Origin: Dendrophyllia cribrosa
Lineage: Eukaryota; Cnidaria; Anthozoa; Scleractinia; Dendrophylliidae
Assembly (NCBI GenBank): GCA_024195265.1
Contig: JAJLRJ010000013.1
Span: forward strand, 15,011,662 to 15,075,661
Direction of reading: 5' to 3'
DNA: 64,000 nt
The notes beneath the pieces were generated by a model. The model was not told where the DNA came from. It did no database searches and was given only the letters and a program-made list of their open reading frames with translations. The position numbers and the translations under genes were made by a program. Of this stretch, positions 49,951 through 59,879 are shown piece after piece; positions within the stretch are counted from its first letter, which is position 1, and each line of letters starts with the position of its first letter.

Positions 49951-49973
49951 AACTATTTAAAAGATTATCTATA
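49951..49973 (+). promoter_or_regulatory. Early-type promoter candidate before PolB
   Basis: The sequence aactatttaaaagattatct plus atag lies 15-37 bp before ATG 49988 and matches the element before 49611 at nearly every position, whereas structural genes lack it. Confidence 0.5.
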
Positions 49974-49987
49974 GAATTATTATATAT

Positions 49988-52900
49988 ATGAAATCAGAAA
50001 AATCTAACCTTATAGATATGAATAAGAGTGATCTTAAGAAACTTAGTAAATCAGAACTCATCAAATTGCTTTTAAAGCAACAGAATAAAAAGCCTAAAAT
50101 TATCGTGGTAGATGACGAAAAACAACGTAGGAGACCAGTTCCTACACCGAGAAAATCTGTTAGGGATATGGTCAAAAACTATGAAGATAATATCATTTTA
50201 CCACCAGTGCCAGCACCTAGAACTATTAAACCAGTGCCAGCACCTAGAACTATTAAACCAGTGCCAGCATCTAGAACTTACAAACCAGTGCCAGCACCTA
50301 GAACTAAGATAGAGCAGACAGACAAAGCTCTTAAAGGCTATACAAAGTCTTATGAAATTGACATAAAAAACAACAAAGACCCACTAATGCAACTACAAAA
50401 CACAAGAAAGGCTGTTGCATACCATATGATCAGTGTATTAACATCAATGAAAGGATTAAAATTCGTTGAAACGCTTAAGGTAACATTTACAAAAATATCA
50501 AATGGAGAAACAGTGTATAAAACTGCCTATTTCAACAGTCTAGTTCAAACAATCATAAACAATCTAGAGATCACTGAATCACTACAAGTGTCAAAGCAAG
50601 ACATATTAAATAAAATTGCAGTTTGGATTTCAGAGGGATCTGGTTGGACTGTTGAATCTGTTGACAATCATTATCTTAATGTTGTAAGATATCAACCAAT
50701 GAGAGGCTCTTCATATATTAAACTACCACAAGAACTAAGAAATAGTGCCAAAGGTTTGATCAACATGAAAAACGAAGACAATCAGTGTTTTAGATGGTGT
50801 CACATTAGACATTTGAATCCTCAAGAAAAATACCCACAGAGAATTAAAAAATGTGATAAAGAATTTATTGAAAAATTGAATTACTCAGGAATTGAATTTC
50901 CAGTCAATCAAAAACAGTATAATAAAATTGAGAAACAGAATAATATCAATATCATTGTATTTGGATATGAAGAAAAACAACCATTTCCTATTTACATATC
51001 CCAAGAAAAATTTGAAGATCAAATGCATTTATTATTGATAACAGAAGGCGAAAACAAACATTATGTATTAATAAAAGACTTCAATAAATTTATGTACAAT
51101 CAAACAAAACATGAACATAGAAAGCATTTTTGTATGTATTGTTTACAATGTTTCAGTAGTGAAAGAGTATTATTAAATCATAAAGAAAATTGCATTATCA
51201 TAAATGGAAAACAAGCCATAAAAATGCCGTCAAAGGATAATAACATATTGAAATTCAACAACTTTCATAAGCAGTTGCCTGTACCATTTGTCGTCTATGC
51301 AGATTTTGAAGCTATTGTAGAAAAAATAGAAGGATGCAGACCAAACAATGACAAATCCTATACTGAATCGTATCAAAAACATACTGATTGCGGATATGGT
51401 TATAAGGTTGTATGCTGTTATGATGATAAATACACCAAACCTGTACAAGTGTATAGAGGTGAAAAGTCAGTTTATAAATTTATGGAAGCTATGCTTGAAG
51501 AAGTCAAATATTGTCGTAAGATGAATAAAAAATATTTTAACAAACCATTAAAAATGACAAAAAAGGATGAAGAAGAATTCCAAAAAGCTGATAAATGCCA
51601 TATATGCGATAAAAAGTATACAGAGAAAGATATTCGAGTTCGAGATCATTGTCATATAACTGGCAAGTATAGAGGATCAGCGCACCAAGATTGTAATCTG
51701 AAACTTAGAGTAAATCCAGCAGAGATAAAAATTCCTGTTATATTCCATAATCTAAGAGGTTATGATAGTCATTTTATAATGCAAGAGATTGGTGAAATTG
51801 TTAAGAAGCATACATATACAAATAAGAAAGGTGAAAAGTGTCAAATGAATATCAATGCCATACCTAACAACATGGAGAAGTATATGGCTTTCATGTTGGG
51901 TAATCATCTTACCTTTATTGATAGTTTCCAATTTATGAGCTCAAGTTTGGAAAAACTAGTGAGCAATCTACCAAAAGAAGCATTAAAATATACCTCTCAA
52001 AAATTCAAAGATAAAAAGCTTGATTTGATGTCAAAGAAAGGCATCTATCCATACGACTTCATGGACAATTTTGACAAATTCAATGAAAAACTACCAACAA
52101 AAGAAGAATTTTACAGCATATTGAATAATGAACACATATCAGATGAAGACTATAAACATGCTCAAAATGTGTGGAAAACCTTCAATCTTCAAAATATGGG
52201 TGAATACCATAACTTATATCTTAAATCTGACATCCTTCTGTTAGCAGATGTATTTGAAAACTTTCGAAAGACCTGTTTAAAATACTATAAATTAGACCCT
52301 TGTCATTATTTCACATCTCCCGGTTTGTCGTGGGATGCTATGCTAAAAATGACTGATATCAAATTGGAACTAATGACTGACATTGATATGTATCAATTCA
52401 TTGAAAAGGGTGTGAGAGGTGGTATTTCTTATATAGCTAATCGATATGGAAAAGCAAACAATAAATACATGAAAACATATGATGAGAAGGCGCCCTCAAA
52501 GTATATTATATATCTTGATGCTAACAATCTGTATGGTTGGGCAATGAGTCAATACCTTCCAACCGGCGGTTTCAAATGGATGACAGATAAACAGATTAAC
52601 AACATAGATTTAGCTAAATATAATGAAAACAGCGAAAAAGGTTTAATATTAGAAGTTGATTTAGAATACCCCAAAGAGTTGCATAACCTACATAACGACT
52701 ACCCATTAGCTGCTGAGAGGGTGTGTGTAAATAAAGGTATGTTGTCTGGGTATTGTAAAAAAATAGCTACCAAATATAATATATCAACAGGTCTAGTGCA
52801 AAAACTAATTCCAACTTTAAGAAACAAAGATAAATATGTTCTACACTATAGAAACCTTCAATTATATACAGATCTTGGATTAAAAGTCATTAAAGTTCAT

Positions 52901-53782
52901 CGAGTATTAGAATTTAATCAGTCACCTTGGCTTAAACAGTATATAGACTTCAACACCAACAAACGAAAAAATACCAAAAATTCTTTTGAGAAAGATTTCT
53001 TCAAACTTATGAATAATTCAGTATTTGGAAAAACAATGGAAAATATCAGAAAGAGAGTAGATGTTAGATTAGTTACTAATGAGAAAAAACTATTAAAAAT
53101 GGCTGCTAAACCTACTTATGTAAGCAGTAAGATATTCAATGAAAATCTTGTAGCCGTTCATAAGATCAAAGAAACACTAACCCTAAACAGGCCGGCATAT
53201 GTGGGTATGTGTATTCTTGATCTTAGTAAGGTTTTGATGTATGACTTCCATTATAACTATATCAAAAAGAAATATGGAGACAAAGCTAGACTACTATTCA
53301 CAGACACTGACAGTCTCACATACGAAATTGAAGCTAAGGATGTGTATCAAGATTTTTGGAATGATAAAGATAAATTTGGTAATAGCGATTACCCAGAAGA
53401 TTCTCCATATTTTGATAAGACAAATAAAAAAGTAATTGGTAAATTCAAAGATGAAGCTGCAAGTATACCAATAACTGAATTCATCGGTCTACGATCTAAA
53501 ATGTATAGTTACATGAAAGACAACCAAAAAGGAGGAAAGACTGCCAAGGGAATCAAAAAGAATATTATCAAAAATAATATCAAGCATCAAGATTATAAAG
53601 AAACGTTATTAGGAAATAAACAGATGCATCACACTATGAAAACAATAAGAAGTCAAAACCATCAATTAGGAAGTTATGAAATCAATAAAGTATCACTCAG
53701 CTGTTTCGATGACAAAAGATATATACTGGAAGATGGTATAAATTCATATGCTTATGGACATTATAAAATGAAAAAGAATTAA
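49988..53782 (+). CDS. Protein-primed family B DNA polymerase of the inner Polinton, 1264 aa
   Basis: This enzyme replicates the element. The N-terminal 110 residues have Lys-rich helices and five PVPxPR-type repeats (about residues 50-110). Next are a conserved WISEGSGWTVESVDNHYLNV block, a C2HC finger (CMYCLQCFSSERVLLNHKEN), Exo I (YADFEA, Asp439), an HNH/EndoVII-like insert (about 535-575: CHIC...DHCHITGKYRGSAH), Exo II (NLRGYDSH), Exo III (KSDILLLADVF), Pol A (DANNLYGWAM, Asp844), B (MNNSVFGKTMEN) and C (DTDS, about 1106-1109). The frame is fully open and all catalytic acids are present. ATG 49988 follows attatatat. The closest relative here is the broken PolB of the outer element. Confidence 0.93.
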   Translation: MKSEKSNLIDMNKSDLKKLSKSELIKLLLKQQNKKPKIIVVDDEKQRRRPVPTPRKSVRDMVKNYEDNIILPPVPAPRTIKPVPAPRTIKPVPASRTYKPVPAPRTKIEQTDKALKGYTKSYEIDIKNNKDPLMQLQNTRKAVAYHMISVLTSMKGLKFVETLKVTFTKISNGETVYKTAYFNSLVQTIINNLEITESLQVSKQDILNKIAVWISEGSGWTVESVDNHYLNVVRYQPMRGSSYIKLPQELRNSAKGLINMKNEDNQCFRWCHIRHLNPQEKYPQRIKKCDKEFIEKLNYSGIEFPVNQKQYNKIEKQNNINIIVFGYEEKQPFPIYISQEKFEDQMHLLLITEGENKHYVLIKDFNKFMYNQTKHEHRKHFCMYCLQCFSSERVLLNHKENCIIINGKQAIKMPSKDNNILKFNNFHKQLPVPFVVYADFEAIVEKIEGCRPNNDKSYTESYQKHTDCGYGYKVVCCYDDKYTKPVQVYRGEKSVYKFMEAMLEEVKYCRKMNKKYFNKPLKMTKKDEEEFQKADKCHICDKKYTEKDIRVRDHCHITGKYRGSAHQDCNLKLRVNPAEIKIPVIFHNLRGYDSHFIMQEIGEIVKKHTYTNKKGEKCQMNINAIPNNMEKYMAFMLGNHLTFIDSFQFMSSSLEKLVSNLPKEALKYTSQKFKDKKLDLMSKKGIYPYDFMDNFDKFNEKLPTKEEFYSILNNEHISDEDYKHAQNVWKTFNLQNMGEYHNLYLKSDILLLADVFENFRKTCLKYYKLDPCHYFTSPGLSWDAMLKMTDIKLELMTDIDMYQFIEKGVRGGISYIANRYGKANNKYMKTYDEKAPSKYIIYLDANNLYGWAMSQYLPTGGFKWMTDKQINNIDLAKYNENSEKGLILEVDLEYPKELHNLHNDYPLAAERVCVNKGMLSGYCKKIATKYNISTGLVQKLIPTLRNKDKYVLHYRNLQLYTDLGLKVIKVHRVLEFNQSPWLKQYIDFNTNKRKNTKNSFEKDFFKLMNNSVFGKTMENIRKRVDVRLVTNEKKLLKMAAKPTYVSSKIFNENLVAVHKIKETLTLNRPAYVGMCILDLSKVLMYDFHYNYIKKKYGDKARLLFTDTDSLTYEIEAKDVYQDFWNDKDKFGNSDYPEDSPYFDKTNKKVIGKFKDEAASIPITEFIGLRSKMYSYMKDNQKGGKTAKGIKKNIIKNNIKHQDYKETLLGNKQMHHTMKTIRSQNHQLGSYEINKVSLSCFDDKRYILEDGINSYAYGHYKMKKN

Positions 53783-53820
53783 ATCAAAAAATAACTTTCC
53801 TTAATTCAATCCTGTGTAGA

Positions 53821-54077
53821 CTTCCTGTGTTTCCGAGAATTGTGTCACGCAAAGGATTCTATTATGTGGAATCACGCAATGAAATAAACGCACTTTGTTT
53901 TTTTAACATATAGTTTCATTTGATTTTTCCATTTAATTTTTCCATATTTTTTAATCTGATTTTTCCATGTGATTATTCCATGTGATTGTGCCATCAGATG
54001 GGAAGTAGTTATAGAGTTGGCTTGGTATCAGATCAGTTTTGCAAAACTGATCTGGTACCGCCAACTCTATAACTACT
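53821..54077. repeat. Right terminal inverted repeat of the inner Polinton
   Basis: This is the inverted partner of 36051-36282, 257 bp because of two small extra blocks. It starts near cttcctgtgtttccgagaat and ends tataactact. Confidence 0.92.
54004..54077. repeat. 74-bp terminal palindrome, right end
   Basis: Reverse-complement twin of 36051-36124, with the same arms, bulge and central ttttgcaaaa. Confidence 0.92.
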
Positions 54078-54083
54078 GTTTGG
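54078..54083. other. Target-site duplication of the inner Polinton, right copy (gtttgg)
   Basis: Identical to 36045-36050, directly after the right end ...aactact. Confidence 0.95.
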
Positions 54084-55004
54084 GGAACCGTTGACTGTGA
54101 TATTAACTTTGGTGATGTCGGGATTGAAATAGTGCTCAGAGTCCCTGGCACCCGCTGCATAGGGATTGATGAACAGGAAGAGGATGCCCTTGAGAGACCG
54201 GCGCTGTGGGTTAACCCGAAGATTCAGCCGATAGTCCCCGCCTTTTGAGAAGGGAAGCACCTGCTCTCGCATTACGTAGTCATAGGCGAACTCCTTGCCA
54301 TTAGTGTAAGTTCTTGTTGCCTCGTCGGCCAGACTCTTACTTCTGATCGTCTCATACTCCAGCTGGAGGTTTTCCAACTTGTACACGAGCTTGTTTGCAT
54401 CTGAGCCCCGGACAACTTGGGATGCGGGGGCGAGGGTTAGTTCGAAGACCAGATCGTTATATAACGCTTGAGGATATATGATTCCGTGATCAGTTAAGAT
54501 TTGGTGATCCAGTTTGATGCGGTACGTATTCTTGTATATTGTTTCCAGCTTGATTTCCGCATCCACGCCTGAGGTCTTCTTGTCGCCAGCACCAGAGCGA
54601 ATCTTACACAAATCCACACTCTGGATGCCCTCCAAAAGCATATTTTCCCGCTCATCGGTTGATTTGAATAGGTCTTCGAAGATTTTGTAGATGTCGTACC
54701 CAACCGTTTCCTGAACGGTGGTTGCGGCAAACTTTACAAGAAACTTGTCCACCAGGGCCCAAGAAACGTTTTGCACGAGATAGTTGTTAGCGTGGCCCCC
54801 GTCTAGGTTGATGTTGAACATAAGGGCCAGCGATCCAGAGACGATGACATCGTGCCCGCCCAGCTTGGGCACCGAGACGTACAGTGTCTCGCGGGGATCG
54901 GCCTTAGAGGGGGTGAATGTGATGCGCTTGACGATTCGCTCTGCCTTCATGGCGCCCAGTGTCTTTTCACTGTGAGATGGAAGTAGATTCGGTTGCACAG
55001 CCAT
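54084..55004 (-). pseudogene. Major capsid protein of the outer Polinton, N-terminal part (separated by the inner element)
   Basis: 307 codons from ATG 55004 (after aaatatatacc). Contains MAVQPNLLPSHSEKTLGAMK, a KLGGHDVIVSGSLALMFNIN strand region, KTYRIKLD-like and LVFELTLAP segments, and YRLNLRVNPQRRSLKGILFL. This is the first jelly roll and the start of the second. The frame is intact up to the target duplication, then runs into the inner element's repeat. The remainder is at 35682-36050; together they would give a Polinton MCP of normal size, about 430 aa. The interruption shows the inner element arrived after the outer. Confidence 0.85.
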
Positions 55005-55046
55005 GGTATATATTTGTGTTTTTAAAATTTATATTTATATATCATC

Positions 55047-56528
55047 ATGGCAACAGGCGGAGTCGATCCAGCTGAGACAACTGAGGAAACCCCTCTCATC
55101 CCAGACACAGGGGATGGCGATGATGACGGTGATGATTCATACAACATGTGGAACCAAATGTCAGAAGAAGACCGGCAAAAATACAATGAATGGGCCAAGG
55201 ACCTCCAAGACACCGGCCCCGACACCACGCAACCCTTTGAACCAGGTGCTGCTTCCACACCATCTGGCGAACAAGTGTCTATGGTCCCAAGAACAAGGTT
55301 GCCCCCAGAACAACAAGGGTCCCGCACTGAAGAAACCTCTTTCATTTCAGGGGATACTCAAGGCCGGCGGGTGCTAACCCTGAAGAACATAGCATTGAGA
55401 GAGGTTGAGGGAGAGTTCCCAGATATGAACAAAGGTACAAAAAAAGTTGTTCTTGACTACAGCGAGGGTGGTGAAGGCATGATAGTCAAAGTGAAAATGG
55501 TAGGGGGAAAAAACGCACATGGTATCCTCTTTACACAAAATCGCGGGGGGATGTAGAAAAGACTTTCAACACTACTCTTCCAAAAGAGATCAAAGAGGCT
55601 CTCGGGAAGTCTGTGACTGAAGAGTTCAATGAAACAAATGCTGCACTTAAAGCAAAACAAAAAGAACTGGAAGCAAAACAAAAACAACTACAACAAAAAG
55701 AACAAATGGCTGCTGATGCACAAAAACATCTCCGCGACATGGATGCCCTCAGAAATAGAATCAAAGAGATTGATGCCCAGAAGCAAGAGATAAAAGATGC
55801 ACATGGGCCACTGGATACGGAGGCAATACAAAGACTGAAAAATGAAAAGAGAGCTCTTGAAGCTGATCACCAAGCCATACGAAAAGAACTGGACAATGCG
55901 CAAAAAGCTGCCCAACAAGCAGACAAACTACGAAAAGAAATCGATAAACTCAAACTTGACAATAGGGGTTTAGAAAGACACTCAGAGGAACTTAGAGCAA
56001 AAAAGGACGCCATAAAACCACTGGACGAACTGAAACAGAACAAAGAAGAGCTTGAACGACAGAACGCTGAAGACAAGCTCATCATAGAGGCTGAGGACAC
56101 TTCTCCCTCTGAAAGAGAAGCCGCGGAAGCCCGGGTTGCTGAACGTGAAGAAGAGCTGGCAAGGCTCAATACACAAAATTGAGGTGCGGGAACAAGCCCT
56201 GTCTTTGAGAGAGAGGGTTAGAGAAATCTTCAAGAAATACGGATGGACACTGCAAGCTGTTGTTCTGGCAGCTGGCATCACCATCAGCGCTGTGGTACTC
56301 GCCACCTTGAATGGTCTGGCAAGGGCCACTAAGGCTATTGGAAATGGGCTTAAAGAGCTTGGTAAAAAGGCAGCTGCCGCCTTGCCTGGCCTTATCGGCT
56401 CAATTGTCAGCTTCATCTTTAAAGCGGCTGGGTCGGTCATCTCCTTTCTGGGTGAACACGCCTGGCTGCTCATCCTTGCCGTGGTGGCCTTCCTTGTTGA
56501 AAGGATCACCAAGCGTGCGAAGTCTTGA
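55047..56528 (+). pseudogene. Long coiled-coil plus hydrophobic C-terminus protein of the outer Polinton, split into three frames
   Basis: Part 1 (55047-55556) begins MATGGVDPAETTEETPLIPD, is acidic, and stops just after a G6 run at 55545-55550. Part 2 (in a second frame, about 55550-56182) is a 200-residue coiled coil (AALKAKQKELEAKQKQLQQK, REAAEARVAEREEELARLNT). Part 3 (third frame, about 56170-56528) has VREQALSLRERVREIFKKYG, then hydrophobic helices (GWTLQAVVLAAGITISAVVL and AWLLILAVVAFLVERITKR). I recall the single intact protein from cnidarian Polintons, so two frame breaks, at a G6 and at an A4 run, have split it here. It is probably a membrane-linked virion protein; function is unknown. 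Confidence 0.78.
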
Positions 56529-56537
56529 GATTTGCGC

Positions 56538-58363
56538 TTATCTAAACCAAACGATAACGCCTGCTAAAGCAAGCGCACCCACAGCCACGAGTGCCTTGTT
56601 TACGTGATGCGGGTCGGGTTGGGGTGGTGTGGATGTTGGGGTTGGTTGTGGTGTTGGGGTTGTGACTGGCGGGGGATGTGGTGTTTTGCTTGTGGCTGTG
56701 GCTGGCGCGATGCCCTGTGCCTGTGTAGCCTGTTTATGTATCGGGTTTGATGGGTGACTGTTTGGTGGATTAATCTTTGTTGGTCTACCGTCCATGTGGC
56801 GCAGTGAGGCTTTTTTTGTGCCCAGATTAACATCATTGTTCACACCTAGCTTCATCCCTTGCGTTGCCTCCTTTAGATTGTTGTTATACCCGATCACGCT
56901 CTCTGTGTTGATAACCATGCGTGATGGCATGAGCCAGCTTCCGGGTGCTGTCGCAAAGTCTAGGCGCACTTTCGTTGCTTGGATGGCAAGCTGGTAACGC
57001 TGTACGCTTGTTGCCATGTCGTTCAGTATTATGGCCTCCTCTAGATGAGTGAGGAATACTCTCTGCGTTTCGAACGCCCGGCCTCCTCTTCCAATGATAT
57101 TGCTGCGGGTTTTGGCTTGTGAACCAAGAATGCAGTACACAAAGGCCTCGATTGATTGGTTCATACGCGCGAGACCTGGCTGTGTTAGCCCCTGTGCGTA
57201 ATTTGGCACAAAGTGCTCGAACTGGGTGTCCGCCCCTTGGTCGTTGCGGACGAAAGATATTCCATTGGCGCGATATTTGGGGTCGTTTCTGTCAGTCACG
57301 CGCTCATCATTGAACAGAGCTAGATCGGGATCGGGGTAGTTGCAATCGGTAGAAATGTTGCCTAAGCCAGTTGCTCCAATGTAGACATTCCCAAGACCTT
57401 GGTTCTTACCGTATGTGAAACGGAAGTCAGAACTGGGGTCGATATCGAACTCTATGCAAATCTTCTTGTACGCGTCGATGTTATACTTGTTGTCTTTCTG
57501 GTTGAATGGGGGGTCGTCTGGCAAAGCACTCACGCTTTGTTCCCCACCCATCTTGTAGAGTATTCGCCTTGTTGTGAAATAAACGTGAAACCGGTAAAAT
57601 GACCTTAACTGGGGTGTTAGGGATAGACTGGAGTTCTTATCGAAGAGAATGTCACGCGAGATTCCGCAGCCGGTTGTTGCACACCACAGTGCGAAGGAGA
57701 GTTGTTGTGGCCAAAAACTCATATGCGGTCCGCCGAGCCACTTTCTTCCATATTTCGCGGTTGTGAATGAAATCTGTGTGTCCCTGAAGATATTTCTGTA
57801 TTTCGTTTTGAAATAATCAGTTGGCGTGACGTAAATCTTTTGCGCTTCGTCGTTCAAGATTGCGCCAATCATCATATCCTTGTCTATTGTGGTAGAGAAA
57901 TCAACAGCTGGGATTGCCTTTTTTATATTTAGAGTCAACGATAGCTGATAGGGAAAACCAACATCTTGATGGAGACCAAGAGCGTCTTTCATGGCTTGAG
58001 TCCAATTTTTGTGGGGCATTCTTGTAACGAGCGCCAATGAGCCTTGGCCTTCTTTGTAAAGCACTTCCCCTGTGGCGGTTTTGTGGTCGTCGCCAAACTC
58101 TACTTGCACTTCAAAGTGGGACATATCAGCGCGCGGGAAACGCTTTTTGAAGTCTGAGATTGCCTTGGCCTTGGCCGCGGCATAGAGCTTTGCTGCTTCT
58201 GGTGTTCTCATCCAGGCTAGTGGATCTGGGGGTGGCTTATATGGAGGATGGCTATAGACGTTTAGGTTTGAATTAAAAGGGGGTGGGGGCTATAATTGTG
58301 ACCGCCAATGTTTAGACCAAGATTTGAATTGGGATTAAATCCAACGGGCCGTCTGCCAAACAT
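56538..58363 (-). pseudogene. Large conserved outer-Polinton protein with proline-rich tail and C-terminal membrane segment, one frame break near its start
   Basis: The main frame (58211 to 56538, 557 codons) includes ISDFKKRFPRADMSHFEVQV, FPYQLSLTLNIKKAIPAVDF, CATTGCGISRDILFDKNSSL and RFHVYFTTRRILYKMGG. A Pro/Thr-rich tail and a hydrophobic end (ALVAVGALALAGVIVWF) follow. The true start is ATG 58363 (MFGRRPVGFN...), in another frame; the join lies in a C/A run at about 58275-58290, so one indel separates start and body. I know this protein only as conserved in this Polinton lineage; it is the largest structural-type gene besides MCP and could be a vertex or tail-like component. The inner element has a fibre-like gene instead, and no homologue of this one. 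Confidence 0.75.
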
Positions 58364-58410
58364 GATTGTATATATTTATATTTAAAAAATGTTTTTTTAT
58401 ACATGCAATC

Positions 58411-59082
58411 ATGGTTGTGTTAACAATCGTCGCGCCTTCTAACCCTCACACGATCTACTTCGATCACCCGCTTTCGAAACCGAGTTACATACGGCTCATC
58501 TTTTGCTCAATTTTCAACTCGTGGAATAATTTGAAACAAAGAGGAGAGAGAACATTGTTTGGTAATGGGAAAAAAGAAGGAACTGTCATGAGACTTCTCC
58601 CAGGCCATTACACTCTTGAGTCTTTGGCAAAAGAATTAGAAAACGTATTCCAAAATGAAGAGTTTAAATTTTCAATCGAGACAAACTCGCCTCTAGGGTC
58701 GATGGTCATTTACAAAGAATATGAGGAAGAGGTTAAGCTAGACCGCGATCTATCTGAATTGCTTGGTATAAGTCCTAAATTGCTGTGGCCAACAACATTC
58801 GTCAAAGGATTAACATCACCAAGCACTTACTTTATCCATTGTGATCTGGTTGATAAAGAACAAAACCTGCTCAATGGTAAGCCTTCGACAGTTTTGGCTC
58901 GGTTTGATATTCGTGGGAAGCCGTTTCAGAAAATTCTCTACGAAACAACACAGCAGAACGTCTTGCGTGACGTCTCGTCTGGTGATTATGTAAACAGCAT
59001 ATCGCTGTCAGTGAAGGATGTAAATGGTGACCTCTTCGACTTCAATAACATGCCTTTGGAATTTGAAGTTGAGATAAATTAA
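58411..59082 (+). CDS. Minor capsid (penton-like) protein of the outer Polinton, 223 aa
   Basis: The product starts MVVLTIVAPSNPHTIYFDHP and has SIFNSWNNLKQRGERTLFGN, then a MRLLPGHYTLESLAKELENV motif (equivalent to the P-x-G-x-Y block of the inner protein at 43377). DLSELLGISPKLLWPTTFVK matches the LLGF region, and it ends FEVEIN. Beta-rich, single jelly-roll type; forms pentons. The frame is intact, and the ATG 58411 follows ttatacatgcaatc. It is divergent from the large conserved protein, which starts at 58363. Confidence 0.75.
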   Translation: MVVLTIVAPSNPHTIYFDHPLSKPSYIRLIFCSIFNSWNNLKQRGERTLFGNGKKEGTVMRLLPGHYTLESLAKELENVFQNEEFKFSIETNSPLGSMVIYKEYEEEVKLDRDLSELLGISPKLLWPTTFVKGLTSPSTYFIHCDLVDKEQNLLNGKPSTVLARFDIRGKPFQKILYETTQQNVLRDVSSGDYVNSISLSVKDVNGDLFDFNNMPLEFEVEIN

Positions 59083-59116
59083 AAAATATAAAGCCATATA
59101 TATACTCACATCTGCT

Positions 59117-59760
59117 ATGAGTTCTGCGAACGTGCTGCCATCGGCCCCGGAATACAGCGAGACACAACAGCTATACCCTATGCGTGAGATCACTCAAATC
59201 AATGCAGAAACTTTCGTCTCAAAAAGATCTCTGACTTGCTGAAGGAGTTGTCTGACGAAGCCGAGCACTACAGGCAAGTCGCAAAGAAATACAAACGGAC
59301 CCAATCAATTGTTCATTACTCGGCGGTTGGACTTGGGTCGCTTTCTGTTGGGCTGTCATCAGGGGCCCTAGCCACTGCCTTGACTGGGTTCGGCATTGTT
59401 GCAAGCCCAGCATTTGCCGGCGTTGCCACGCTTTGTGGGCTGTCCTCAGTTGGCTTTACAGCTGCTAACAAGCGGTTAGAGCGGAAAGTGACTAAACACG
59501 AGAATATCTATACACTGGCCCTGGCTAAACGAAACACTGTCAATGAGCTAATCTCAAAGGCTCTGGAAGACAAGAGGATCAGTGATACAGAATTTACAAT
59601 AATTACTTGTGAGGTGGAAAAATATCACGAACTCAAAGCTGCAATCAGGGATGGTGTGAAGGCATCAAAAGACGTTGCCACTCAAACACAATCGCCAGAC
59701 CTCGAGAAACTCAAAAAAGAAATTCGCAAGGAAGTCAAACAAGAATTTAAAAAAAGATAA
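59117..59760 (+). pseudogene. Two-transmembrane (SLATT-like) protein of the outer Polinton, one frame break
   Basis: ATG 59117 opens MSSANVLPSAPEYSETQQLY (a PSAPEY-type motif, PSAP), and the frame ends soon after at an A5 run near 59220. The body in the next frame has LLKELSDEAEHYRQVAKKYK, then two adjacent hydrophobic segments (VGLGSLSVGLSSGALATALT and GFGIVASPAFAGVATLCGLS) and a long charged tail ending FKKR at 59760. The same plan occurs in the inner element at 38380-38868. One indel at the A run separates start and body. The role is unknown; the PSAP motif is a classic ESCRT late-domain sequence, which would fit budding. Confidence 0.72.
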
Positions 59761-59879
59761 CTCTTCTCACCGCAGCATCCAAGTCCGATTTGAGAGGTTA
59801 AATTCTGGATTTAACCTCTACATTTCTAAGGATAAATCATTTGCGCCCAATTAAATAGACAACACGGCTGTGTACAACC

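Larger units (their letters stand above)
36051..54077. mobile_element. Inner Maverick/Polinton element, 18,027 bp, apparently complete
   Basis: The ends are AG...CT with 232-257 bp imperfect inverted repeats and a perfect 6-bp target duplication. It encodes the full set: PolB, integrase, adenain-type protease, packaging ATPase, major and minor capsid proteins, a VLTF3-like factor, a fibre-like protein, a PLA2-like protein and others. Almost all frames are open; the only two out-of-frame genes (protease and integrase) sit behind slippery sites. The sequence is strongly AT-rich (roughly 70% by eye) in contrast to the outer element and flanks. Preserved frames and target duplication point to a young insertion. 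Confidence 0.95.
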
